Of a stretch of 64,000 bases of DNA, positions 40,107 to 49,086 are shown in pieces (position 1 is the first letter of the stretch; every line of letters begins with the position of its first letter). Location of the stretch: assembly GCA_035463475.1 (NCBI GenBank), contig DATHTE010000123.1:62001-126000 (forward strand), read 5' to 3'. The position numbers and the translations under genes are program-made. Origin of the DNA: JACPDI01 sp035463475 (lineage in GTDB: Bacteria > Acidobacteriota > Vicinamibacteria > Vicinamibacterales > 2-12-FULL-66-21). Under the pieces are notes generated by a model. That model made no database searches. It saw only the letters and a program-made list of their open reading frames with translations, and was not told where the DNA came from.

Positions 40107-41798
40107 CTAGAAATGGCCGAGCCGCGTGATGCCCTCGCCTTCGACGCAATCGTACGCGCTCCCGGAGCGAAGCGACTTGTACTCCTCCGTCCTGCCGCTC
40201 GGCCAGATGAGATGCACGCGGTCCACGACGTCCTGCCGGCCGAGGCCGAAGGTGACCGGCAACTCTGACTGCGACAGGTAACTCGATCCGCACTTCACCA
40301 TCCGCGTCTGCGTCGTCCCACCGTGCTCAATCCTCACCGTCGCGCCGATGCCGTCCCGGTTGGACCGTGTTCCTCGCAGCCGGAACCGGATCGAACGTCG
40401 CGCTGACGGGTGATCCGCGCGGAACAGCTGCGCCGGTCCGTTGTTGGCGGTCAGCAGCAGGTCGAGGTCGCCGTCGCGATCGAAATCGCCGCACGCCAGG
40501 CCGCGGCCGACCTTCGGCGTGACGAAGGAGGCGCCGGCCGCTGCGGCGACGTCCTCGAAATGGCCGCCGCGGTTGAGGAACAGCTGCGGCGGCTGCGCGT
40601 AGCCGACCGGGCCGCGCATTTCGCGCAGCGGCTCGTCGATGTGCCCGTTCGCCACCACGAGGTCGAGCCTGCCGTCCAGGTCCATGTCGGCGAAGACGCA
40701 CCCGAAGCCGAGCGTGTGTCGCGACGCCGTCCCGACGCCGGCCCGGATCGCGACATCTTCGAACCGGCCCGGCCGGACCTCACGGTACAGCCCCATCATC
40801 TCGTTCTCGAAATTCGTGATCGCCAGGCCGAAACGGCCGGAGTTGTCGAAGTCCCCAACGTCAACGCCCATTCCGGCCCGCGCCTTGCCGTCGGCGCTGA
40901 AGGCCACGCCCGCGTCGAGCGCCACGTCGCGGAAGGTCCCGTTGCGCAGGTTGCGATACAGCTTGTTCGGCTGCGTGTCGTTCGCGACCAGGAGGTCGGG
41001 CCAGCCGTCGACGTCGTAGTCGAACATCGCGACGCCGAGCGACTTCGAGCTGGTGTCGAAGATCCCGCTCGTCGCGGTGACGTCCTCGAACGTGCCGTCG
41101 CCGCGGTTGCGGAACAGCCAGCACGTATCGCCGCGGTACGCTTCGGGTGTGCAGTAGGACTTGCGCTGGCCGTTCGCGCTGCAGAAGACGTCGTGCTCGG
41201 GCGACCACTTCACGTAATTACAGACGAAGAGGTCGAGCCGCCCGTCACGGTCGTAGTCGAACCACAGCGCCGACGTGCTGAGGGCGTGCCGTCCGCCGAG
41301 CCCGCTCCGCTCGGTCACCTCCACGAAGGTGCCACGTCCGGTGTTGCGGAAGAGGCGGTTCTGGCCGACGCACGTGATCAGCAGATCGGGAAAACCGTCG
41401 TTGTCGTAGTCGGCTGCGGCGACGCCGAGCCCGTACGTTTCCACGTCGAGGCCGGCGCGCCGTGTCACGTCCGTGAACGTGCCGTTGCGATTGTTGTGAA
41501 ACAGCCGCGGGGTCGATCGTCGCCGCTTGTGCCCCGGCCAGTCGCATCCGTTCACGAGGAGGATGTCCGTCCAGCCGTCGGCGTCGTAATCGATGAACGC
41601 GCATCCGGAGCCGAGCGTTTCGGGCAGCAGCTTTCCGCCGTATGCCCCGTTGTTGTGGCGGAACGGCACGTGGGCTCTCGCCGTGACATCGACGAGGCGC
41701 ACGCCCGGCTCGGCGGGCTGCGAAGCGGCCGCGGGAGGGCGGATCGCGCCGGCAAGGCCCGCCGCCCCCATCGCCCGGATGAACTCGCGCCGGTTCAT
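40107..41798 (-). CDS. FG-GAP repeat protein with ASPIC/UnbV domain, Tat-exported
   Basis: 563 aa. The N-terminus MNRREFIRAMGAAGLAG is a twin-arginine signal. At least six FG-GAP/VCBS blades follow, each with a Ca-loop such as DYDADGWTDILLVNG, DYDNDGFPDLLIT, DYDRDGRLDLFVC, DYDVDGWPDLLVA, DMDLDGRLDLVVA and DFDRDGDLDLLLT. The C-terminal ~80 residues form an ASPIC/UnbV domain (YLSQSELPVTFGLG, WPSGRTEEY). These exported propellers are common in this phylum and probably bind surface ligands. Its ATG overlaps the stop of the response regulator, so the two-component pair likely controls it. Confidence 0.92.
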   Translation of the reverse strand: MNRREFIRAMGAAGLAGAIRPPAAASQPAEPGVRLVDVTARAHVPFRHNNGAYGGKLLPETLGSGCAFIDYDADGWTDILLVNGCDWPGHKRRRSTPRLFHNNRNGTFTDVTRRAGLDVETYGLGVAAADYDNDGFPDLLITCVGQNRLFRNTGRGTFVEVTERSGLGGRHALSTSALWFDYDRDGRLDLFVCNYVKWSPEHDVFCSANGQRKSYCTPEAYRGDTCWLFRNRGDGTFEDVTATSGIFDTSSKSLGVAMFDYDVDGWPDLLVANDTQPNKLYRNLRNGTFRDVALDAGVAFSADGKARAGMGVDVGDFDNSGRFGLAITNFENEMMGLYREVRPGRFEDVAIRAGVGTASRHTLGFGCVFADMDLDGRLDLVVANGHIDEPLREMRGPVGYAQPPQLFLNRGGHFEDVAAAAGASFVTPKVGRGLACGDFDRDGDLDLLLTANNGPAQLFRADHPSARRSIRFRLRGTRSNRDGIGATVRIEHGGTTQTRMVKCGSSYLSQSELPVTFGLGRQDVVDRVHLIWPSGRTEEYKSLRSGSAYDCVEGEGITRLGHF

Positions 41799-42427
41799 CG
41801 GAGGTGGACGAGCCCGGACTGGATCGCGTACACCACCAGTTCAGCAGTCTTGTGGACGTCGAGCGCGTTCATGATGTTGGCGCGGTGGACGGCGATTGTG
41901 TTCACGCTCAACGACAGGCGCGCGCCGATCTCCCGGTTGGAGAGCCCCTGGCAGATCAGCTCCAGCACCTGGAGCTCGCGCGCGGTCAGGGTGCGGGATC
42001 GGTCCCCCTTCCTGGGCGTGTCGGGGACGCTGAGTCCCGGGTCGAGAACCTGCTCCCCCGAGGCGACCTTCCGCACCGCCGCGGGCAGATCCAGGTCGAG
42101 CGCGCTCTTCAGGATGTACCCGCGGGCGCCCGCGTCGAGCGCCTGCCGGACGAGCGTGCTCTCCGCGTGCATGCTCAGGATCAGGACGGCGATCCCGGGT
42201 GAGGCCGCGAGAATCTGGCGCATCGCCACCAGCCCGTTCACGCCGGGCATCGCGCAATCCATCACCACGACGCGGGGGGCGAGGCTGGCGGCCAGCGGCA
42301 CCGCCTCGTCGCCGGTGCTCGCCTCGCCAACGACGACGATCCCGGGGTCATCTTCCAGGAGGCGGCGAAACCCGCGGCGGACGAGAACGTGATCGTCAAC
42401 GAGAAGAACGGTAATCGCTTCGGTCAT
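41795..42427 (-). CDS. NarL/FixJ-family response regulator
   Basis: 210 aa from the ATG at 42427; the longer frame is a shadow of the kinase. The receiver domain has the acidic pair at DDHVLVRRG, the phospho-acceptor in VVVMDCAMPG (Asp 57) and the Lys in GYILKSA. The C-terminal LuxR-type HTH is LTARELQVLELICQGLSN, REIGARLSLSVNTIAVHRAN. It overlaps the kinase stop and the UnbV gene start by ATGA, forming a three-gene unit. Confidence 0.96.
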   Translation of the reverse strand: MTEAITVLLVDDHVLVRRGFRRLLEDDPGIVVVGEASTGDEAVPLAASLAPRVVVMDCAMPGVNGLVAMRQILAASPGIAVLILSMHAESTLVRQALDAGARGYILKSALDLDLPAAVRKVASGEQVLDPGLSVPDTPRKGDRSRTLTARELQVLELICQGLSNREIGARLSLSVNTIAVHRANIMNALDVHKTAELVVYAIQSGLVHLR

Positions 42428-43761
42428 ACCCCTTGTGCGTTGGCCGGGACGCGTAGCCGGACCAGCGTGCCGCCCCCGGGCGGTGTCGCGAACTCGATTG
42501 TGCCGCCGACCAGCTCGGCGCGCTCGCGCATCGACACCATGCCGAGGCCGCGCCGATCGGGCGAACCGTTCAGACCGGCCCCGTGGTCCTCGACGTCCAG
42601 CTCGAGGGTGCCGTTGACGGCGCGGAGGCGCACCGCCGCCTCTGCCGCGCCAGAGTGGTGCGCCACGTTGCGCAACGCCTCCTGGAGGATGCGGTACACG
42701 TGGATGCCGGTTTCCTTCTGGACGCGCACGGGAGGTCCCGACCTCTCGAACGAGACCGTGATGCCAAGCTGGCGCTTCACGTTCGACATATACCACTCGA
42801 CCGCCTCGTCCAGCCCCGCGTCGTCGAGAATCGAGGGGTGCAGGGCCTGCGAGAGACTGCGCACGTGGTCCAGCGTGGTCTGCGCGATCTCGGAGACCTC
42901 CCGCAGCTCGGCGCGCAAAGGGGACGCCTCGGGCGCGTGATTGCCGGCACGCCGCAGCATTGAACCCATCGCGGTGAGCATCTGCCCGAACTCGTCGTGC
43001 AGCTCGCGCGCGAGGGCGCGCAAGGTGGCTTCCCGGGCCGCAATGAGCTGCTGCGCGAGCTCGCGCCGCCGCTCCGACAGCGTTCCGATCTCCGCGAACA
43101 GTCGGCGGTTGGCGCGAATGACCGAGGCACTGGCCAGGATGATCGCCACCAGCGTGGCGCCCAGGAATAGGTACACCTGTCGCTGGACGTCGCTGTAGAT
43201 GCCCTGCACCTGGAGCGCCATCTGCTGCTCGCTCTCGTTGTTCTCGACGAGAAGGCGGGCCACGGTGGTGGCAAGCGCCGCCTGTCGCGCAACGAGGGAC
43301 AGCCGGATCTGCGCGCGAGCCTCGTCCTCTTGGCCGTCTCGCGCCATCGCGAACATGCGATCCACGGCGTCCCAGAACTGCGTCACCGAGTTGCCCAGGA
43401 ACTCGCGCTGGCCGGGGCTTCGGCGGTGCATCGCCAGCGCTTCCTCGCGTCGCAGCGCGTCAGCCAGGTCCAGCCGGATGCGGTCGAGCTGCGAGCTCCA
43501 CGCCGTGAGCGGGTATCGCCCCTCGGTGTCGATCATGTCGCGCATCGCAAGCGCAAGGAGGTTCAGGTTGTTCTGGATGCGCAGCAACTGGAGCGAGTCC
43601 TTGCGGCTTCGCTCGGCGAAATCGGTCTGGAGCGCCCGCAGCCGGGCGATCTGCTCCGTGATGTACCACGAGTAGGCCAACACGGCAGCAAGCGTGATGA
43701 GTAGCCCGATGACGAGCCCGATTGTCGGCGAGCGGCCATGCCCGCGCGATGGTGCCTCCAT
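42424..43761 (-). CDS. Membrane histidine kinase, NarX/DegS-type
   Basis: 445 aa. Two membrane helices (about residues 13-33 and 196-216) bracket a periplasmic helical sensor of about 160 residues. The HisKA_3 phosphorylation site is ARELHDEFGQMLTAMGSML (His 255). The ATPase domain has RILQEALRNVAHHSGA, EDHGAGLNG and RRGLGMVSMRERAELVGG. This type pairs with NarL-like regulators, which is exactly its neighbour. The signal is unknown. Confidence 0.95.
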   Translation of the reverse strand: MEAPSRGHGRSPTIGLVIGLLITLAAVLAYSWYITEQIARLRALQTDFAERSRKDSLQLLRIQNNLNLLALAMRDMIDTEGRYPLTAWSSQLDRIRLDLADALRREEALAMHRRSPGQREFLGNSVTQFWDAVDRMFAMARDGQEDEARAQIRLSLVARQAALATTVARLLVENNESEQQMALQVQGIYSDVQRQVYLFLGATLVAIILASASVIRANRRLFAEIGTLSERRRELAQQLIAAREATLRALARELHDEFGQMLTAMGSMLRRAGNHAPEASPLRAELREVSEIAQTTLDHVRSLSQALHPSILDDAGLDEAVEWYMSNVKRQLGITVSFERSGPPVRVQKETGIHVYRILQEALRNVAHHSGAAEAAVRLRAVNGTLELDVEDHGAGLNGSPDRRGLGMVSMRERAELVGGTIEFATPPGGGTLVRLRVPANAQGV

Positions 43762-43763
43762 AA

Positions 43764-43805
43764 TTGATCGCCCGCAGGTTGATCGCCCGCAGGGGCACCT
43801 ATACT
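43764..43805 (+). promoter_or_regulatory. Promoter of the biosynthetic cluster with a tandem 15-bp repeat
   Basis: TTGATCGCCCGCAGG occurs twice without a gap (43764-43778 and 43779-43793). It is followed by the near-consensus -10 TATACT (43800-43805). Transcription would start near 43812, only a few bases before the ketosynthase ATG at 43816. The second repeat supplies a TTGATC at the -35 side with a short 15-bp spacer, so an activator bound to the repeats is plausible. The region also separates the cluster from the divergent kinase. Confidence 0.55.
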
Positions 43806-43815
43806 ATTCCGGCTC

Positions 43816-45036
43816 ATGGATGCACGTCCACGCGTCGTGATCACGGGAATCGGGGTCGTCACCTCGATTGGCACCGGCGTCGGGCCGTTCTGGCAGGCGC
43901 TTCTCGCCGGCTCGTGCGGCATCGGCCCGGTCGCTTCGTTCGACACGACCCGGCACGCCGCGCACATCGGCGGGGAGGTGAAGGGCTTCGATCCCTCGAA
44001 GTTCCTTCGGCGCCTCGCGCCCACGTCAATGGGGCGTGCGTCCCAGATGGCAATCGCGGCGGCGCGGCTTGCCCTCGAGGACGCCGGCTTCGCCAATGGG
44101 GGCCCGTATCCCGCGGGAATCGGGGTCTCGCTCGGGACGACGTCGGGCGAGCCCACCCTGATCGAGCGGTTCAACGAACTGGAGGTCGCCGGGACACGCG
44201 AGGCGATCGGCGCGGAGTTCATCGAAAAATATCCGTGTCATACGATCGCGGCGCACGTGGCGTCCGAACTCAGCTTCACCGGACCCAACCTCGTCATTCC
44301 CACGGCCTGTGCCGCGGGAAACTACGCCCTCGCCTTCGCCTCCGACGCCATCCGCGCCGGAACGGTGGACGTGATGCTTGCCGGCGGCTCCGACTGCTTC
44401 TCCCGGATCACATACACTGGCTTCTCGCGACTGGGCGCGATCGCGCCGGAACGCTGCCAGCCGTTCGACCGGAACCGGAAGGGGATGGTGCCCGGCGAGG
44501 GGGCGGCGGTGCTGGTGCTGGAGCGGTTCGACCGGGCCGTCGCGCGAGGGGCGCGGATCTATGCGGAGCTGGCCGGCTACGGGCTGACGTGCGACGCGAA
44601 CCACATGACCGCGCCGCAGGGGGACGGCGCCGTCCGCGCGATGCAGCTGGCGATGGCGGATGCGGGCGTCGAGCCTCACGAGGTCAGCTACATCAGCGCT
44701 CACGGGACCGGAACGGCCGTGAACGACCGCGTCGAGACGGCGGCGGTCAAGCAGGCGTTCGGTGGCGCGGCGCCGCACGTGCCAATAAGCTCCATCAAGT
44801 CCATGCTCGGGCACACGATGGGGGCCGCGTCGGCCATCGAAGCGGCGGCGTGCGTCCTCGCGGTGTACGATGGGATGTTGCCGCCGACGATCAACTACGA
44901 AACGCCGGATCCCCAGTGTGACCTCGACTACGTTCCCAACGAGGCGCGGCGTCAACCGGTGGACGTCGCCATGAACAACGCCTACGCGTTCGGGGGGAAC
45001 AACGCCTCGGTGATTGTGCGAGCGTGCCGGCCGTGA
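43816..45036 (+). CDS. Beta-ketoacyl synthase, KS-alpha-like
   Basis: 406 aa, FabF/type II KS length. All catalytic residues are present: Cys 165 in PTACAAGNYA, His 296 in SAHGTGTAVND and His 333 in MLGHTMGAAS. GGSDCFSRITYTGFSRLGAI and GMVPGEGAAVLVLE are typical of the family. It would extend acyl chains on the ACP encoded at 49087. Its stop overlaps a related but catalytically altered KS, the arrangement of KS-alpha/KS-beta pairs in type II polyketide systems. A role in ordinary fatty-acid synthesis is less likely given the neighbours. Confidence 0.93.
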   Translation: MDARPRVVITGIGVVTSIGTGVGPFWQALLAGSCGIGPVASFDTTRHAAHIGGEVKGFDPSKFLRRLAPTSMGRASQMAIAAARLALEDAGFANGGPYPAGIGVSLGTTSGEPTLIERFNELEVAGTREAIGAEFIEKYPCHTIAAHVASELSFTGPNLVIPTACAAGNYALAFASDAIRAGTVDVMLAGGSDCFSRITYTGFSRLGAIAPERCQPFDRNRKGMVPGEGAAVLVLERFDRAVARGARIYAELAGYGLTCDANHMTAPQGDGAVRAMQLAMADAGVEPHEVSYISAHGTGTAVNDRVETAAVKQAFGGAAPHVPISSIKSMLGHTMGAASAIEAAACVLAVYDGMLPPTINYETPDPQCDLDYVPNEARRQPVDVAMNNAYAFGGNNASVIVRACRP

Positions 45037-46259
45037 ACGCGTGCAGGAGCGTCGTGATCACCGGCATGGGGGCCATCTGCGCCCTCGGCGACCGGCTCGA
45101 CCAGGTTTTTGCCGCGCTTTGCGAAGGAGCGCGGCCGTTCGCGTCTCCGACCCTGTTCCCGCCCGACGCGGCGCCGGGACATCTTGCCGCGGAAGTGCGC
45201 GAGTTCACGCCCGAGCGCTATCTGCGCCCGGGCAACATCCGGCCGCTCGATCGGACCGGGCGTCTCGCGCTCGTCGGCGTGGAGCTCGCGCTGGCGGACA
45301 GCGGCTGGTCGATCGAGCTCCGCAAGACGCGCGACGTCGGCCTCGTCTGGGGCACGATGCTCTCCGGCGTGCACACGATCGGCGAGTTCGACCGCCGCGC
45401 CCTGCAGGCCGGCCCCGAATACGCGAGCGCGCTCGACTTTTCGAACACCGTGCTGAACGCGGCCGGCGGCCAGGTCGCGATCTGGCAGCAGCTTCGCGGC
45501 ATCAACTCGACCACGGCCGGCGGCGCCGCGTCCGGCGTGCTGGCGCTCGGCTACGCGGCGCAGCTGATTCGGACCGGCCGGGCGGACGTGCTGCTGGCGG
45601 GCGGCGCCGAGGAGCTTTCGTTCGAGTCGTTCCTCGGCTTCGCGCGCGCCGGCTGGCTCGCGTGCCAGCATGACGGCGTCGAGGCATGCGCCGTCCCGTT
45701 CGACGCCACCCGCAACGGCGCGGTGCTCGGCGAAGGGGCGGCCTTCCTCGTGCTCGAAGCGGAGCAGACGGCCGTGGAACGCGGGGCGCGGATCATCGGG
45801 CGGGTCCTCGGCAGCGCCAACGGTTACGATCCCGGCGCCCGGACGCGCGGCGCCGAACAGGGGAAGCCCCTCGCCGACACGATTGCGCGGGCGCTCCGCG
45901 ACAGCGACACCGAGGCGCGCGCCATCGGCGTCGTCTCCGCGTCGGCGCATGGCAGTCCGGTGCTCGACCGGCGCGAAGCTGCCGGCATCGAAGCGGCGCT
46001 CGGCGCAAGGACGCCGGTGACGGCGATCAAAGCGATGACCGGTGAAACGCTCGGCGCCTCCGGTCCGCTGCAGGCGATCGTGGCGATCGAGGCGATGCGC
46101 GCGGGACGGCTGCCGGGAATCGCGGGCCTCGTCACGCCGGATCCCGCGGTCCGTCTCGACATCGCCGCCGCCACGCGGCCGCTCGATGCCTCGCGCGCGC
46201 TCGTGACCGCGCTCACGCCAGAGGGCAACTGCGCGGCCCTGGTGCTTCAGGTCGGCTGA
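45033..46259 (+). CDS. KS-beta/chain-length-factor-like ketosynthase homologue
   Basis: 408 aa from a GTG at 45033 that overlaps the KS-alpha stop by GTGA; a GTG at 45024 is also possible. The KS fold is clear (SVVITGMGAICALG, ADVLLAGGAEELSFESFLGF, GAVLGEGAAFLVLE). The active-site Cys is replaced: the matching stretch reads STTAGGAASG, with Gly at 163. The second His is replaced by Glu (TGETLGASG), while SAHGSP keeps the first. It is therefore unlikely to condense on its own and probably forms a heterodimer with KS-alpha. Confidence 0.85.
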   Translation: MNACRSVVITGMGAICALGDRLDQVFAALCEGARPFASPTLFPPDAAPGHLAAEVREFTPERYLRPGNIRPLDRTGRLALVGVELALADSGWSIELRKTRDVGLVWGTMLSGVHTIGEFDRRALQAGPEYASALDFSNTVLNAAGGQVAIWQQLRGINSTTAGGAASGVLALGYAAQLIRTGRADVLLAGGAEELSFESFLGFARAGWLACQHDGVEACAVPFDATRNGAVLGEGAAFLVLEAEQTAVERGARIIGRVLGSANGYDPGARTRGAEQGKPLADTIARALRDSDTEARAIGVVSASAHGSPVLDRREAAGIEAALGARTPVTAIKAMTGETLGASGPLQAIVAIEAMRAGRLPGIAGLVTPDPAVRLDIAAATRPLDASRALVTALTPEGNCAALVLQVG

Positions 46260-47497
46260 TGGCGCACAACCCCAAGGTCGAGGGCCCGCATCCCACCGCC
46301 CCGCCTGCGGCCGGACTTCCTCTCGTGCCGCGGTTCAGCGCCCAGGGCTACAGCCAGGAAGAGGTGCGGCAGCGGCGAGCGTGGGTCCAGGACCAGGCCG
46401 GAGTGGAGCTTCCGCTCGTCGCATCGTGCGCGATTCCGACCGAGCAGATGCGCGGCAACATCGAGAACCCGATCGGCGCGGTGCAGATGCCGCTCGGCAT
46501 CGCGGGGCCGCTGCTCGTGCACGGCGAGCACGCGCGCGGCATGTTTTACGTGCCGATGGCGACCACCGAAGGAGCGCTCGTCCGGTCCTACGAGCGCGGC
46601 ATGGTCATGCTCACGCGCGCCGGCGGTGTCACGGTCCGCGTGTTCGCGGACGAGAACCTCGTCTCGCCGATCTTCACGTTCGAGTCGGTCGCGGAGGCGC
46701 ACCGCTTCGTCGCGGAGCTGCCGCGGCACTTCGATTCGCTCCGCGCCGAGGCCGAGTCCACGACCCGGCACGGCCGCCTCCTGCGCGTCGAGCCGCGCCC
46801 CTCCGGCCGGGCGGTCATCGTCAACTTCTACTACCACACCGCCGACGCCCAGGGCATGAACATGATCGTCAAGGCCACCGAGCACGCGGCCGCATGGCTC
46901 GTGGCGCGCGGCGTGGCGCCGCGCTTCAGGGTGTTCAGCGGTCTCAGCAGCGAGAAGCGGGCGAGCGGGTTCCTGCTAGGCGGCGGGAAGGGGAAGCGCG
47001 TCGTCGCGGGGGCCCGCATTCCGGCGGGCGTGCTGCAGGCGTACATGCGCGTCGCGCCGCAGGAGATGGCGGCCGTCTGGCACGACACGGTCATCGGCCA
47101 TCTGCAGGCCGGCGCGATCGGTTACAACGGGCACTATGCCAACGGCCTCGCTGCCATCTTCATCGCGTGCGGCCAGGACGTGGCCAACGTCGCGAACGCG
47201 GCGGTCGGCATCACCGACTACGAAGTGACGGCCGAGGGGGACCTGCACGCGAGCGTCACGTTGCCGTCGCTGACGGTCGCCACCGTGGGAGGGGGGACCG
47301 CGCTGGGCACCAGCCGGGAGTGCCTCGGCATCCTGGGCTGCGCAGGCGCGGGGCACGCGCGGAAATTTGCCGAGATCGTCGCGGCCGCCTTGCTCGGCGG
47401 CGAGCTGTCGATGGCCGGCGCGATCGCGTCCGGTGAGTTCGTCGCCGCGCACGAAACGTACGGACGCAATCGCCCTCCAGGCGATGGCCGGCCCTGA
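46259..47497 (+). CDS. Class I-type HMG-CoA reductase
   Basis: 412 aa, catalytic domain only, with no membrane anchor. Visible motifs are ENPIGAVQMPLGIAGPL, the catalytic-Glu segment PMATTEGALVRSYERG, a Lys-containing SSEKRASGFLLGGGKGKR, the Asp segment GQDVANVANA, the NADPH-site VGGGTALGTSRECLGILG, and a C-terminal His (AAHETYGRN). It reduces a 3-hydroxy-3-methylglutaryl thioester to mevalonate. No other mevalonate gene is in the window. In this cluster it may make a building block or reduce another acyl thioester. Joined to KS-beta by TGATG. Confidence 0.9.
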   Translation: MAHNPKVEGPHPTAPPAAGLPLVPRFSAQGYSQEEVRQRRAWVQDQAGVELPLVASCAIPTEQMRGNIENPIGAVQMPLGIAGPLLVHGEHARGMFYVPMATTEGALVRSYERGMVMLTRAGGVTVRVFADENLVSPIFTFESVAEAHRFVAELPRHFDSLRAEAESTTRHGRLLRVEPRPSGRAVIVNFYYHTADAQGMNMIVKATEHAAAWLVARGVAPRFRVFSGLSSEKRASGFLLGGGKGKRVVAGARIPAGVLQAYMRVAPQEMAAVWHDTVIGHLQAGAIGYNGHYANGLAAIFIACGQDVANVANAAVGITDYEVTAEGDLHASVTLPSLTVATVGGGTALGTSRECLGILGCAGAGHARKFAEIVAAALLGGELSMAGAIASGEFVAAHETYGRNRPPGDGRP

Positions 47498-47518
47498 CCC
47501 GGGCGCACGCAGTCGTAG

Positions 47519-49021
47519 ATGAGAGCGTTCACGGCCCTTCGCGACGATCCACGTCCCGAGTACGACGTCGTGGTGATCGGCGCGGGAATCGGCGGCCTGA
47601 TTTGCGCGGCGCTCCTCGCGCGCGGCGGCGCGCGCGTGCTGCTCGTGGAGCAGCACTACATGGTCGGCGGGTACTGCAGCACGTTCCGCCGCGGCCAGTT
47701 CATCTTCGACGCGGCGACGCATTTCTACCCGCTCCTCGGCAACCCCATCACCATCACGGGCTCGCTGCTCGAACGCCTCGGGTCGCGGACGCGCTGGGTG
47801 AAGATGGATCCCGTCGATCATTTCCATTTCCCGGACGGCAGCCGCTTCTCGGTGTCCGCCGACTTCGACGAGTACGCCGACGAGCTGAAGGCGATGTTCC
47901 CCCACGAGGCGGAGGCGCTCGATCGCTTCTTCGCCGTCGCGCGAGACGGGTACCTCTACGGGCTCCTGCACTACTTCCGCAGGCGGCAGCACGAACGTTT
48001 CGAGCGGCTGCGGCGCCTGACGCTGCGCGACGTCCTCAATCGCGAGTTTCACGACCGGAAGCTCAAACTCCTCCTCGCGGCCGACTGCGCGCACTGGGGG
48101 TCCCCGCCGTCGCGGACGTCGTTCGTGTTCGACTCGATGCTGCGCCTGTCCTACTTCCTCGGCAACTACTACCCGGAAGGTGGATCGCAGGTGTTTGCCG
48201 ACGATCTCGCGCGGATCGTCCAGGAGCACGGCGGCGACATCCTCATGCGCTCGATGGTCGAACGGATCGTCGTCGAGCGTGGCGCGGCGGTGGGCGTGGA
48301 TGTGGCCACCGGGCTCGGGCCGCGCCGCCACACCGTCCGCGTGCGCGCGGGCCACGTGGTGTCGAACGGTGACCTCGTGCGGACCCTCGAGCAGCTTCTG
48401 GGCCCCGAGACCATCGGTGAAGAGCCGATCCGCGCGGCACGGCGCCTTCGCCCGACCAGCCCGTGCTTCCTCGTGCATCTCGGCCTTCGCGACATCTCTC
48501 TCGACGCGGTCCGCGCGGCGTGCGGCTATCACTGGCGCTCGTGGGAGCCTGACGAGGTCGTGCGGGAGGCGTTCAAGGTGTTCGTGCCGACCATGTACGA
48601 ACCGGCAATGGCCCCGACAGGCGGCCAGGTCGTGATCCTGCAGCGCATCATGGAACTGCGATACGACGAAGTCCCCGACTGGGCCGAGCACAAGGCCCGC
48701 ATCGAGGAGGACCTGATGGGGCGCCTGGAGTCCGTCATGCCGGGCGTGTCGGAGCACATCGTCTTACGGCACAGCGCTTCCGCGCTGACGTCGTGGCGTT
48801 TCACGCTCAACCATCACGGGGCGATGCTTGGGTGGGAGATGTCGCCGGACCAGTTGGGGGAGGGGCGTCCCTCCACGGAAGGCCCGGTGCGCAACCTTTT
48901 CTTCACAGGGCACTGGACCCGACCGGGTGGGGGCATTACCCCGGTTATTGTCTCGGCAATGGATGTGGCGGAGGCCATTCTGGGCACTACGGCTCAGCTT
49001 AGACCGGCGATTTTCGACTAG
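47519..49021 (+). CDS. CrtI/retinol-saturase-like FAD oxidoreductase
   Basis: 500 aa. The N-terminal dinucleotide site is DVVVIGAGIGGLICAALLAR with VLLVEQHYMVGGYC, and the C-terminal FAD signature is LFFTGHWTRPGGGITPVIVS. This is the phytoene desaturase/carotenoid isomerase/retinol saturase group. Such enzymes introduce, move or reduce double bonds in long hydrocarbon chains. It starts 22 bases after HMG-CoA reductase. A substrate that is an ACP- or lipid-bound polyene is inferred from the cluster. Confidence 0.9.
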   Translation: MRAFTALRDDPRPEYDVVVIGAGIGGLICAALLARGGARVLLVEQHYMVGGYCSTFRRGQFIFDAATHFYPLLGNPITITGSLLERLGSRTRWVKMDPVDHFHFPDGSRFSVSADFDEYADELKAMFPHEAEALDRFFAVARDGYLYGLLHYFRRRQHERFERLRRLTLRDVLNREFHDRKLKLLLAADCAHWGSPPSRTSFVFDSMLRLSYFLGNYYPEGGSQVFADDLARIVQEHGGDILMRSMVERIVVERGAAVGVDVATGLGPRRHTVRVRAGHVVSNGDLVRTLEQLLGPETIGEEPIRAARRLRPTSPCFLVHLGLRDISLDAVRAACGYHWRSWEPDEVVREAFKVFVPTMYEPAMAPTGGQVVILQRIMELRYDEVPDWAEHKARIEEDLMGRLESVMPGVSEHIVLRHSASALTSWRFTLNHHGAMLGWEMSPDQLGEGRPSTEGPVRNLFFTGHWTRPGGGITPVIVSAMDVAEAILGTTAQLRPAIFD

Positions 49022-49086
49022 TCTTTTTCGACTAGCTGTGTAAGAATCCGCAAACTTTTTCGCCGGTCGCCGGCACGGGAGCATCC

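Noticed and set aside
40107..41798. UnbV protein as evidence for an enediyne cluster
   Set aside because: The UnbV name comes from enediyne loci, but ASPIC/UnbV FG-GAP proteins are very common in this phylum, and no iterative enediyne PKS is present.
47519..49021. Carotenoid biosynthesis cluster
   Set aside because: A CrtI-like enzyme and a carotenoid-oxygenase-type protein occur, but there is no phytoene synthase, GGPP synthase or lycopene cyclase; the KS/ACP genes point to a polyketide-type chain.
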